From: Nephrocerus scutellatus
Taxonomy: Eukaryota > Arthropoda > Insecta > Diptera > Pipunculidae
NCBI GenBank assembly: GCA_947095585.1
Contig: OX352765.1
Location: 79,320,875-79,384,874, forward strand
Direction of reading: 5' to 3'
Length of the DNA stretch: 64,000 nucleotides
Shown here: positions 1 to 9,285 of the stretch, one piece after another
Numbering within the stretch: position 1 is the stretch's first letter
Layout: the number at the start of each line of letters is the position of its first letter
The notes under the pieces: model-generated
Told to the model about the DNA's origin: nothing
Database searches by the model: none
What the model saw: the letters and a program-made list of their open reading frames with translations, nothing else
Translations under genes and position numbers: made by a program

Positions 1-36
1 ATATGAAGTGAACTGTGCCTTGCAATGAATGGGACT

Positions 37-400
37 TAATTTCCAAACATGGAAAATAATAATAGACCTAAAATAGATCCATGAGGAACTCCACTGGTTG
101 TAGGGAGAAAGTCTGACAGGACCTTATTAATTGCGACTGCCTGAAATCTGCTTGTCAGATATGATAATAACAAATTTATGACGCTAGGTTCGAAATTATA
201 GTGTCGAGGTAGGTTATGGCATAAAGTCGACAGTAAGACGCATTAGAGAAATTTAGAAGTACTAGGAATGAAACTTTTCCCTCATCTAGATCATGTCGTA
301 TGTCATCTGATATGCCTATTACGGCTGTTATACAGCTATGTTTCTGCCGGATTCCATAGCTATGTTTCTGCCGGATTCCATATTGCTGTGGCGTTCATAT
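37..400 (-). pseudogene. Non-LTR reverse transcriptase fragment (type A1), 3' part
   Basis: Read on the minus strand, this encodes the middle of a Jockey/CR1-type reverse transcriptase. In order there is a QKHSCITAVIGISDDIR block, then KVSFLVLLNFSNA (motif A region), then HYNFEPSVINLLLSYLTSRF, then SGVPHGSILGLLLF (motif B), ending at an in-frame TAA near 39-37. One frameshift lies near 235. An eight-codon duplication sits at 334-381. The upstream half of the same domain continues at 1693-1885, on the far side of the inserted mariner. Such enzymes copy element RNA into DNA at a nicked chromosomal site. The copy is broken and cannot be functional. Family assignment beyond the Jockey/CR1 group is uncertain. 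Confidence 0.8.
334..381. repeat. 24-bp tandem duplication
   Basis: Two adjacent identical 24-bp units (334-357 and 358-381) lie inside the RT fragment. Read on the minus strand they duplicate eight codons (YGIRQKHS twice) without changing frame. The duplicated block includes the conserved stretch just before motif A. Confidence 0.9.
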
Positions 401-401
401 A

Positions 402-1691
402 AAGGGTCCGCCATCTAAAGTTTTTTTTTCAACTAGTGCTTATTTCGTGAATGGTAACACTTAGCTCATGACTGATTTGACAGATAATTAGTTGTATCCT
501 TCCGCTTCCGAACGAATATGGTTGTGTATACGCTTGAACAACGCTGGGAAATATAGCGACATTACTTTGAAAATCATGGTAATGTTGCAGAATGTGTGCG
601 TAAATTGCGTACGGATTTTGGAAGAAGGGAAGCACCGTCAGCTCCGTATGTTCGTTATCTTGTGAAAAAAGTGAAAGAAACTGGCATCCTCATCGATAAA
701 CCAAAGCGTGAAAAGCCAAAAACAGTGCGTACACCCGAGAATATTGATGCTGTGGCAGAAAGTGTGCGTGAAGCGCCATCAACATCAATTCACCGTCGTT
801 CTCAACAATTGAACATTTCGGAGACATCATTGAGACGAATTTTGCATAAAGACCTTGGTATGACGCCATACAAAGTCCAATTGGTTCAGGAGTTGAAGCC
901 AACTGACCATCCAATGCGTTTTCGCTTCGTTGAGTCGGCCTGCGATCTACTTACAGAAGATGCCGATTTTGCCAAAAAAATCATCTTTTAGGATGAAGCT
1001 CATTTTGATCTTGGCGGGTATGTAAACAAGCAAAATTGTCGCATTTGGGGCACAGAAAACCCGCACGCATACATTGAAAAGCCGGTACACCCAAAACGAG
1101 TCACTGTTTGGTGCGGATTTTGGTCCAGAGGCATAATTGGGCCATTTTTCTTCGAAAATGAGCCGTTACAGTCAATGGCGATCGTTATCGGGCCATGTTG
1201 AACGATTTTTTGTTCACAAAAATTGAAGAGGAGGATATTGGCAACATTTGGTTTCAACAGGACGGCGCTACGTGCCACACAGCCGAACCTACACTCGATG
1301 TTTTGCGCCCTGTTTTTGAAGATCGCATTATCAGCTGCAGAGCTGATGTCGTTTGGCCACCTCGGAGCTGCGATTTGATACCGTTGGACTATTATTTGTG
1401 GGGTGCCCTAAAAGATAAGTGTTACGCCGACAAGCCAGAGACAATTGACGCTTTAAAGGACAATATTCGTGAAGCCATTGGTGAAATACAGCTGCACACA
1501 ATCGATAATGTGCTTAAAAATTGGACCGATCGTGTAGGCTACTGCATGGCCAGCCGAGGCAGCCATTTGAATGAAATTATTTTCCATTGTTAACTTTTTG
1601 TACTTTCAAATAAAAAAAGAAATTTGAGAAAATATTCAGTAGTTTTTTTTTTTAGCATTCTCAAAAAAAAAAAGTTATTTGGCGGACCCTT
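402..1691 (+). mobile_element. Tc1/mariner DD41D element, copy Mar-A, with TIRs and TA target duplication
   Basis: This is a complete 1290-bp element bounded by inverted repeats AAGGGTCCGCCA (402-413) and its reverse complement at 1680-1691. Each end is flanked by TA (400-401 and 1692-1693), the usual target duplication of the Tc1/mariner superfamily. Short T-rich and A-rich stretches follow each TIR. It carries one transposase pseudogene (518-1593). It is inserted in a type A1 reverse transcriptase whose two halves lie immediately outside the element (37-400 and 1693-1885), so the boundaries are supported independently of the TIRs. Confidence 0.92.
518..1593 (+). pseudogene. Mariner-type transposase (DD41D), inactivated
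   Basis: The reading frame starts at ATG 518 (MVVYTLEQRWEI). It meets TAG at 554, continues in frame through a two-helix DNA-binding region (VAECVRKLRTDFGRR and the SLRRILHKDLG block), then meets TAG at 989. That second stop directly precedes the first catalytic Asp of DEAHF. The KPVHPKRVTVWCGFWSRG block follows. A frameshift near 1163 moves to the frame that ends at TAA 1593. The second Asp is in QQDGATCHT and the third in LIPLDYYLWG, with 41 residues between them, giving a DD41D triad as in the rosa-type mariner group. The C-terminus is RGSHLNEIIFHC. All three catalytic Asp codons survive, but two stops and a frameshift inactivate the gene. Confidence 0.9.
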
Positions 1692-1692
1692 T

Positions 1693-1885
1693 ATTATGTG
1701 TGGAGAGGAATTGACCTATTGGTTTTTGTGTACTTTTTTCAAGTATTTTCGATATAAATGGGAGATGAATGGAGATTGGCCTAAATTCATCCCCTTTAGG
1801 TGTTTCGTGGACAGGCAGTACTTTTGCATATTTTCAATTTGTATAAATGTTCTTAATATCGGGCAACACGATTTGAGAAAAAAAT
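1693..1885 (-). pseudogene. Type A1 reverse transcriptase, 5' part (continuation across Mar-A)
   Basis: Minus-strand translation gives QIVLPDIKNIYTN, a stop, then KYAKVLPVHETPKGDEFRP and ISIHLPFISKILEK. This is the finger region that precedes the segment at 37-400 in Jockey/CR1 RTs. Removing the mariner with one TA copy brings the two parts together in the right order. The 5' side runs into a T-run (plus-strand A-run near 1880) where the non-coding repeat R1a is inserted. The fragment carries one stop and small frameshifts, so it is non-functional. Confidence 0.8.
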
Positions 1886-2205
1886 AACCCATAACATTTT
1901 TTCATATAAATTCTCTAATCGCAGATACACATGGGAGCAAAGTATTCAAACTCGAATATAATTTGTATGGGAGCCCTTCGAACATGGGGTTATTTTTTTG
2001 TATGGGTCCCACGCCCACGTGGCCCGGGGTCTCCAAAATGTTTACAGAAAGTGTTGTCCATCGGAGATACACATGTTTGCAAAGTTTCAATAAAATCGGA
2101 CTTTGTGAAGTGGGTTTAAAATTTGATCACAAGATTCCACGATACACAGACAAACAGACAAACACAGCGGGACTGCCAAGTTAAAATAGAGAATTTAAAA
2201 AGTTG
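1886..2205 (+). repeat. R1a: dispersed non-coding repeat inserted in RT
   Basis: This is a complete short copy of family R1. It begins with an A-run and TAACCCATAAC, then CATATAAATTCTCTAATCG, one core unit (AGATACACATG, a GC-rich ACGTGGCCCGGGGTC block, then the CGGAGATACACATG repeat), AAGTGGGTTTAAAATTTGATC, a CAGACAAA-type tetranucleotide tract, and the end AAATAGAGAATTTAAAAA. It encodes no recognisable protein. Its borders are defined by the interrupted RT: minus-strand codons SKKYSQLF before it continue into SQIVLPD after it, with only T-run length changed. Confidence 0.8.
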
Positions 2206-2420
2206 GGAGTACTTCTTCGAGACCGACGGCGTTGATTTTATGGCCATTATACTCTCTACTACATCAGTGCTGTTCAATGCTGTGAAAGAAAAACTTGGCC
2301 AGTATGGTATAGTATGTGTTGCACCAATTAGATGAGAGGATAGTAACATGAAGAACATAGAGCCGATGTTTGCGACGACACAAATTTACCTATTTCTACG
2401 TTACGCAGATTTTTCCACAA
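2206..2420 (-). pseudogene. Type A1 reverse transcriptase, N-terminal part before R1a
   Basis: Minus-strand translation gives FSFTALNSTDVVESIMAIK followed by STPSVSKKYSQLF. This corresponds to the linker and first finger block that precedes the RT in this group (usually ...LKSIKSxAxGxDGI...). Upstream, VEIGKFVSSQTSALCS continues to about 2420. With 1693-1885 and 37-400 it forms one element about 0.75 kb long, broken in two places by later insertions. The DGI motif is degenerate and there are stops, so it is a pseudogene. Confidence 0.65.
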
Positions 2421-2423
2421 ACG

Positions 2424-2630
2424 CTTCCCACCCATAGAGGCATTATAGGCAGCAAAGATATTGGCCTATAGGACAATGCTTCTTGTGGTGGTTTTCTCGG
2501 TTTGACTAACATGTTAACTTCAGCTACTATCCATAACAGTGGAATGTGTTTTAATTTAAATGCAGCGTTGGTGATACATTGAAGCTTCGAAATTGCTTTT
2601 TTTTTGGAGATGTTTGAGAGTTTGACCATT
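2424..2630 (-). pseudogene. Jockey-clade reverse transcriptase fragment
   Basis: The minus-strand frame encodes AISKLQCITNAAFKLKHIP, then LLWIVAEVNMLVKPRKPP and SYRPISLLPIM. This is the N-terminal finger block typical of Jockey-clade RTs (LxxIxNAxFxxxxxPxxWKxAxVxxIxKPGKPP...YRPISLLP). The same block appears at 14,564-14,710 in a better Jockey copy. Only about 65 codons remain before the homology ends at the type A1 fragment. Confidence 0.75.
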
Positions 2631-2635
2631 TAGCA

Positions 2636-2885
2636 AATGGAATCCATCTGTGAACCAGACCAGACCTCTAGCGTCAAGTGCCGGAGCACCATTACACAAG
2701 TTTGCACGGTTCAATATTTCTACCTCAAATAACCGGCAGAAACATTACTCCCTGACTATAGTGTTTCTTTAGAGAATTAGAGAATTGAGTCAAGTATTTT
2801 TAGGTGTTCCTCATGGTCGCCAGGCTTGTACCGGTAGCGGCAATATTCCTAATGAAAACTTGCAAAGGTGACAGCAGAGACATAA
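2636..2885 (-). pseudogene. LOA-like element fragment (RT to RNase H junction)
   Basis: The minus strand matches the LOA-like copy at 53,800-54,065 base for base over long runs. Shared stretches include the GGTTATTTGAGGTAGAAATA region, TGGTGCTCCGGCACT and GGTCTGGTTCACAG, the start of the RNase H domain. Upstream, CTTGACTCAATTC matches the same spacer. It is one of about seven pieces of this LOA family in the window. Short indels and stops abound. Confidence 0.75.
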
Positions 2886-4589
2886 CAACTGCTCATTTGT
2901 TTAAATTCCATAGCATTAAGTTGTGTTTAAGAAACTTCTATGCATATTTATTTTGAGGAATTATTTTTTTTTTCAAAATATTTAATCCTTGAGATAAGCA
3001 GAGCTTCGTTGACCCATATATATCGACCCATACAAACTCGTTTCAGAAACCCCTTTTTATAAAGGATCGATTATTCGATCGCCGTACATACGTACCATAC
3101 CACTGCGACACGATTCTTCATCATCTCTGTGGACTTGAACGCTTAACATACTTCATTTGCTTTCATTCTTTTTTGTGACCAACCAACCATCCAACTGTTA
3201 AGGTGAATTCACCTTCATCCATTTATCTGCATGTAGATATTGAGCTAAGAGGATGCAATTTTCATGACGCAAATCACGCGGCGCGCCACCATACGAAAAA
3301 CGATCTCTGAATCTGCGTGTCCGTATCCGGCAAATCCCACAACGACAAAACCCTACTTCAATATGCACTCAATTTAAAAGAATTTCCACAACAAATTTCT
3401 ATAAAATATTTATTCGGTTTTTTTTTCTGCTTTTAACTGGAAAATAAAATAATAATGATGTTGGATGCGCTATGAGCGGAATATTATATTCGGTGAAGGA
3501 CTCCAGCTGCCATTCATTCATTCATTCCGGCATGCATCCATCCAGACATTCTGCAGCAATGTGCCAACTGAAATGCGACAAAATGATTTTCAAAAGCAGC
3601 ACATACATCGGCGTGAAAAAATAGTATAAAAGAAAGTTAAATCAGCATTGACACCGCGTAGAGGTAACAACCGCTGAGCTTCCATTTAATGCTATTTGCG
3701 GAAGTAACTGGAGCGGCGGAGTTTTCCGTTTTGGTAAAAATAACGCGAATTTGCCGTGAAAAAAATGTTTCTGATGCATAAAGAGGGTGCGAAAAAAACT
3801 AGCAATGGTATACTCTGAATTGAGTGCTAAGGAAATTGGGCACCCTGATGGGGTTATCTTCAAATTTCAACAATTTCAAAAGAGACACAATTTTTTGTAA
3901 TGTTATGACAGGCATAATGCTCGCATACAAACATGAAAAGTTAATTTACAATTTATTGCTTTCGATGTTTAGAGACATTTTGATTTATTAACAACTGATT
4001 TGGACTTTTAGCAGTTTAGATTTTGATAGAACAAATCATTACATATAAAATAGAGAACCTAGAGGGTTGGTTAGTTTGGGTGCTGGCCGATGTTAATGTC
4101 GATTCTATAGCTTAGCTTTCGAGGTTGCTAAGGTGAATAGGGATGGTAAGACACGTCTATGGTGATGGCATCGATTTCTGAGGAATGGGATGACCGATAT
4201 TAGTTTCGATTCTCTGGTGTCAAATTTTACCACCGTGCAATGCCGGAAACTCATCTAGTATTAAATAAAACATCCAGTTAAAAAATCAATTTGCCTTAAG
4301 TCAAGCTCCAAAGTTTGCTTAACGCCAAAGACGAACTCTTCACTTTATAAATTGAAATTCCTTCTTTTTGATGGGAAGTAGGCCAACATAAAAGTAATTT
4401 TCAACTTTAATGGATACATTAATTCAGAAATAATAACTTAAAATAGAAATGAATAAATTAATATGCTTATTTACACTACAACGTTGTACGTTGCAGTCGG
4501 CTCAGAATACTAGGCATGTTAAGAATATTTGTTTGTTTCCTCATTAACATGCTCTTGGAGTCTTTTTTTTTATGTACTATGGCCTTCCT
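2886..4589. other. No gene recognised
   Basis: AT-rich DNA without a coding signal I can support. Short frames such as 3642-3863 (minus) show no motif or repeat similarity. The segment 4600-4645 shares about 40 bases with 50,800-50,844. Confidence 0.6.
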
Positions 4590-4948
4590 TGCCGAACAGT
4601 CATCGTCATCATATTTGGTTCTACAAACGGGGTCTGGTCCTGGTCTACCGAAAAAAGTTCCTCCCCCGATTTTGAGCCGATATCATCCAGATTTGCATCC
4701 CTAATTTTTGGGCGTTCTGGTCTACGCCATCCTTTTATATTTTTTTTAATACCGCTTGTGGAAAAAGCGATAAAACAGTGAAAAGTGACAGGAAACATTT
4801 CTACGATATTCAAGCGATTTGAATGTTTTCGCAATATGTTGAACACCAATAAGTTTTATAGCGCGTTTCTAAAATCTGTCTGGTAGATGTAATGTAGTCG
4901 TAGAAGCACCTACCCAGACAATACAGTTGTATTCAAGTTTAGGGCGAA
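4590..4948 (-). pseudogene. CR1/Jockey-like RT C-terminal tail (type A2), distal part
   Basis: On the minus strand this continues the tail that starts at 6257-6385 on the other side of Mar-B. It reads IRPKLEYNCIVWVGASTTT, LHLPDRF, KRAIKLIGVQHI and SLEYRRNVSCHFSLFYRFFH. These are the conserved C-terminal features of this RT group (YxRPxLEYxxxVW, AxxLIG, LExRRxVxxLxLFYRYxH). The same tail type is present at 28,200-28,760 and 59,000-59,250. The frame is interrupted by the mariner and by stops. Confidence 0.8.
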
Positions 4949-4950
4949 TA

Positions 4951-6256
4951 ACGGGTGTTTTTTTAAGAGGTTGCCGATTTTTTTTTTGAATAAAACACAT
5001 ATAAAATTATGAAATGACCAAAATTTTTTTTTATTTGGTAGATAATTTTTTGGCATTTAACACTTAAACACAATTTCTGGCATATGGCTACCACGACTAT
5101 TTTTCACAAATGTCATTCTGGAGGTCCAATTTTCCAGCACTTTTTCAAGCATTTGAGGGCGTATGTCAGCAATGACACGTTGAATATTGGTTTCCAAAGC
5201 GTCAATCGATTGAGGTTTATCCACATAAACCAATGACTTCACGTATCCCCACAAAAAGTAATCGAGTGGCGTCAAATCGCACGAACGCGGAGGCCAATTC
5301 ACCGGACCATTTCTCGAAATAATGTTGTCGTTGAAAGTTTCTTTCAATAAGTCGATTGTTTCACGTGCTGTATGGCAAGTGGCACCATCTTGTTGAAACC
5401 ACATTTCATCCATTTCATATCTTCAAGATTTGACAACAAAAACTCATTTAACATGGTTCTGTATCGATTTCCATTCACGGTAACGCGTCGTCCTTCCTCA
5501 TTTTTAAAGAAATATGGACCGATGATCCCACCAGCCCATAGACCGCACCAAACAGTACATTTATCAGGATGCATTGGTAATTCTTGAACGGCGTGTGGAT
5601 TATCTTTGCTCCAAATGCGACAATTTTGTTTGTTGACGTATCCATTTAACAAAAAATGCGCCTCATCACTGAAGAGAATTTTACGGTAAAAAAATGGATC
5701 TTCGTTCAATTGATTTAACGACCAATCACTGAATTCACGGCGCAAACGATGGTCGTGTGGCTTTAATTCTTGCACCAATTGAATTTTGTATGGCACCAAA
5801 CCCAAATCTTTACGTAAAATTTTCCATAAAGTCGATGGACAAAGTCCAATTTGCTGAGCACGACGACGAATCGATAAATTGTCGTTTTCTTCGACACTGG
5901 CCTCAACGACAGCAATATTTTCTTCTGTACGAACTCTTCTCATTCTTGTCGGTGGCTTGGCATCCAAAAGAGTGAATGTAGACCGAAATTTGGTAATTAC
6001 GTTCTTTATGGTGGTCTCTGACGGACGATTATGTGCACCATAAAATTCACGAAGTGCTCTATAAACATTTTTAATTGAACACTGATTTTGAAAATAAATT
6101 TCCACGATTTGAAAACGTTGTTTTGGAGTTAACCTATTCATAATGATTTGCCAAACAATACTGAGTAGAAATGCCACTTTGAGCTGTCAAAACAACTGTC
6201 ATAAAATAAAACGACATCTATCGGAAAAACAAACCTCCCAAAAAAACACCCTCAGT
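4951..6256 (-). mobile_element. Tc1/mariner DD41D element, copy Mar-B, nearly intact
   Basis: This is a 1306-bp element flanked by TA (4949-4950 and 6257-6258). One terminal inverted repeat reads ACTGAGGGTG then TTTTTTTGGGAGGTT from 6256 inward. The other, from 4951, reads ACGGGTG then TTTTTTTAAGAGGTT, and lacks three bases (TGA). The element interrupts a type A2 RT tail: removing it with one TA restores the continuous codons YFAYIRPKLEYN, which confirms the borders. It contains one transposase gene with a single frameshift, so it is the youngest-looking DNA transposon in the window. Confidence 0.93.
5057..6141 (-). pseudogene. Mariner-type transposase (DD41D), one frameshift
   Basis: The start is taken at the ATG at 6141 (MNRLTPKQRFQIVEIYFQNQ), because this matches the N-terminus of the Mar-C copy (MERLTPQQRLQIVQLYYENQ); an upstream ATG at 6177 adds twelve unconserved residues. 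In order there is a DUF4817-like helix-turn-helix, a second helix block (STLWKILRKDLGLVPYK), the first Asp in FSDEAHFLLNGYVNKQNC (about residue 159), the HPDKCTVWCGLWAGGIIGPYFF block, the second Asp in FQQDGATCHTAR and the third in DLTPLDYFLWG. There are 41 residues between the last two Asps. The total is about 360 codons, normal for the family. A one-base frameshift near 5405-5413, just before the second Asp, is the only lesion I see. The gene ends at 5057 with EIVFKC. Confidence 0.92.
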
Positions 6257-6385
6257 TATATGCGAAGTACAAAGTAGCCAGGTCTGAGGGATTGATTTAC
6301 ATCCTGCACTGTCTTAGGAAACCAAAACATTTCGCAGCATTCTTAGAAATGTCGAATATGTGGTCATTCCAACGAAGCTTAATGA
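6257..6385 (-). pseudogene. Type A2 RT tail, proximal part (before Mar-B)
   Basis: Minus-strand codons give KLRWNDHIFDISKNAAKCFG, then FL, and PSDLATLYFAY. The phrase continues directly into IRPKLEYN on the far side of Mar-B. Bases here are nearly the same as 59,160-59,260 (ACATTTCGCAGCATTCTTAG), so both belong to one family. It ends where RTE-type endonuclease sequence begins. Confidence 0.78.
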
Positions 6386-6389
6386 CCAT

Positions 6390-6965
6390 GTAGGCAATTG
6401 GTGCCAATGTACTGCCTGAATACTGGTTCCCTACCTATTTTTGCATTCATATCCTCCAGAATGATTTTTATATCACATTGAGATTCCCGTTCGACTGATT
6501 CAAATAATTCTTCTTTTTCACCATCTGGGGACTCCTCGGTAGGTGCGTGAATGTTTATGAGGCTTATGTTTTTAAATCTGCCCCGCACGCGAAAGGTGCA
6601 TAGCCGTTCATTAACTGGTTTAAAGCCGATAACGGTGACTAGAAACCCCACCCCGAGCATATGATGTCTTACAGGACAGCTGTAATATATGTCATATTCT
6701 GACACCATTCCCCGTCCACCGCTACTCCTGGATTGCTGTTACGTCAGCATTATATTTGAATGAGTATCGGCTAGCTGCTGTGTAGCTCGAGCTCTATACA
6801 GTGAGCGTACGTTCCATAAGAAAATTCTTAAATCGTTTAGCCGTTTTCGTTGCCGTGATCGTCGTCGTTCATCAGTGTATCTGAGGCTGATTTTGGGTTC
6901 CGTACTAAGGTTTTTTACGGGCAAGATTATTGGCCTCGCGCCAACCTTACTTTGAAGGGAATAGC
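6390..6965 (-). pseudogene. RTE-like endonuclease N-terminal fragment (RTE-2 family)
   Basis: Minus-strand translation gives LRIFLWNVRSLYRARATQQL (start of an apurinic/apyrimidinic-type endonuclease, WNVRSL), then YDIYYSCPVRHHMLGVGFLV, the block ERLCTFRVRGRFKNISLINI, HAPTEE, and DMNAKIGR (degenerate form of GDFNAKIGR). The region 6925-6965 matches the leader of the copy at 17,040-17,110 (AGTAAGGTTGGCGCGAGGCC). Such endonucleases nick target DNA to prime reverse transcription. A stop or frameshift lies near 6715-6740 and the catalytic SDH end is missing. The same family recurs at 17,036-19,150 and 37,440-39,312. Confidence 0.82.
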
Positions 6966-7159
6966 CCGATCATTTATTTTATCCTTAATTGGAGGAAAAT
7001 TACCGGCGGCCACCACGTGGCCACGTGGCTCACTTCCACCAGTCAGAGATAGTTACAGCCACCTGCAATTCTAGAGCATTCTGTGTTATTCGGCCTATTC
7101 TACTGACGGCTGACCACCTTGAGTTTTTAAAATTGACTTTTAAATTAGGAACCCATACT

Positions 7160-9285
7160 TTTTAAATTCAGATTTTCCCCTTCTCCAACCAACATTTGAT
7201 TCGCCGACAGTAAAATCCCTACAATGCTAGTGCAGTTTTACAAAACAAAAACGAAAAAACATTCATCGTAATAGCGTATCCTCGAACATCCCTTTAAGGA
7301 ACTACAAGCAAACATAATTTATTATACAATTTACGCATACCCCACAGAAGTACTCATATCTCAGCCGGAGACTATCACCAACAGCACGTTGGGTCATAAA
7401 TTTTGCCATGTCCTGTATACCGCTCAACATATAACTTTTTCTCTCACTCTCTCACCTGCGCAGCGCACACACTACCTGACAGCCTTAGCCGCATTAATAA
7501 TTGTAATTCATTTTGTTCCTTGTGAATCCCTGTACTTATCCGTGTTGACACAACAAAAATAATCGACCGCAAGATATCGTCCCAGCTCCCAGCTCCCAGC
7601 TCCCAGCTCTATGAAACGACACCATATCAACGCAATGAACACCGAATACGATTTCGTTTGTTTGCCGACGGCGGTCATAGACTTTGTTCCGGCTCCTGTG
7701 GGGAAATCAAATTAAGCAACAACAACAAAAAAATACCAGTCTTCTCGCCCTTCAACACAACAAATCGCTCCGAGCCGGCTTATCCTCGGCTTTGGGGAAG
7801 TTAATTAAAAATTGTGACCCCATCCGAGCGCAAATCCGGTGGCGGCTGTGTATTCATGCTCACCCCTTCTTTGCTATAACGGGATATTGCTATTCTCGGA
7901 AAAATATGTTTGGGCGGCAATCCCTCTTTTATTTATTGTCTGTCTGCGGGGAAAGTAAAAAGCAAACCAAACAAATCCTTGCCAATCGTTGAAGGGAGAA
8001 ATCCCGGTTCTTTTTTTGGCCACCAACAGCTATCAACGTAGTGGAAAACCAGTTGGAAGGACAATTTTTGTTCTCTCGCTCAAACAATAAGATTGATTTT
8101 TTCATCTGCGGTCGCTTACGATCTCATCCTAATGTTGAAAATTCGGACGTCATTGCGCCTCCGTTCAAGAACCATACAAACGGCTTGCAATGCCGTTGGT
8201 GGCGACAAATAACGACACTCACCCGCCGCCACCTTCTTGGCTACACCTTTTCGAAATTTTCGTTCCGAATTTTATTCTTTGAAGCTTGCAACGTGTTCCC
8301 TATTTTCCAGCATCAAATTCACATCCTTTTCTGTCTGGATTCAATCTATCAGAGACTTTGCGCCATTGCCGTTGTAGTACGGGATATATCTTGCAATTTT
8401 CGGCGCTCTGTGGAGAAGCTTTTTTGCGACATCCCTTCATTCTCATGTATGTGTTCAACGGTGCAATAAGGAAACCATAAATTAATTAGAGACGCCGGCT
8501 AAACATTTGGTCCTTGATTGCGAACAACTTTTGTGTGGATTTTTTTTTACTCTGCTATTGCCAGTGTCAGGGTTATTTTCGGGCACCGAGAAACACTAAA
8601 CTGCCATGTTGTGTTGTTGTTGCTATATTTGGAGGAAACAATTTCGTATATTTGTTTTTGGGATATGTACATGGTACCATCACCGAGCAATAAAATCTTG
8701 GGTAGGCGTGTGCTCCGGCCAGCATGGTGCATGGCGCTATGAAAGAAATTAAAAACGAAAGACAAATTGCAAATTCGCCGGCTGTGCATCTGGAATGTAT
8801 GTGTGTGATACTAATTTCAAGTATTTTTTGTTTGTTTTTGAAGAGTAAGAACCCTTTCTATTTTTGGCATTGGACTTTAGAGAACTTTCGCATGTAATGT
8901 GTAACCGCCATAGTCTATCTACACACCTGTACTATTGATTTTTGTGCTTCCCAGTACTATTGTACATGGGCGGGAAGCAGTATTATGGGGCTATATTTAA
9001 TGAGTTCCTCAAATAAGGACTAATAATTGAATCTATTGCACTTCTTATAGTCCGTTCAGCGCATTTATATTATATAAGGGAGTAAGAGAGCGCGTAAAGT
9101 AAGATAAATATACATTATTGAATGGTTATTTAGTTAAACTGACTACATCATCATATGTTAGTTATAGTAATGAAAATTTTAGGGGCTCAATTCAGCCCAG
9201 TTTGGTCTTTTTAGCGTTATCTCGAGTGTGTGAATGCCATTTAAGTTGTTATATGATAGGTATCCTTAACATCGTCATTGCTTTA
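7160..9285. other. No gene recognised; likely unique non-coding DNA
   Basis: Several open stretches occur (for example 7684-7992 and 8041-8469, plus), but they show no domain, no similarity to other parts of the window and no codon pattern I trust. A 7-bp minisatellite, CCCAGCT repeated four times, lies at 7581-7608. Confidence 0.55.
7581..7608. repeat. (CCCAGCT)4 minisatellite
   Basis: Four perfect 7-bp units seen directly. No neighbouring gene is recognised. Confidence 0.9.

Noticed and set aside
7684..8469. Two plus-strand open frames of 102 and 142 codons as candidate genes
   Set aside because: No domain, no conserved motif, no similarity within the window and overlapping alternative frames; likely chance.
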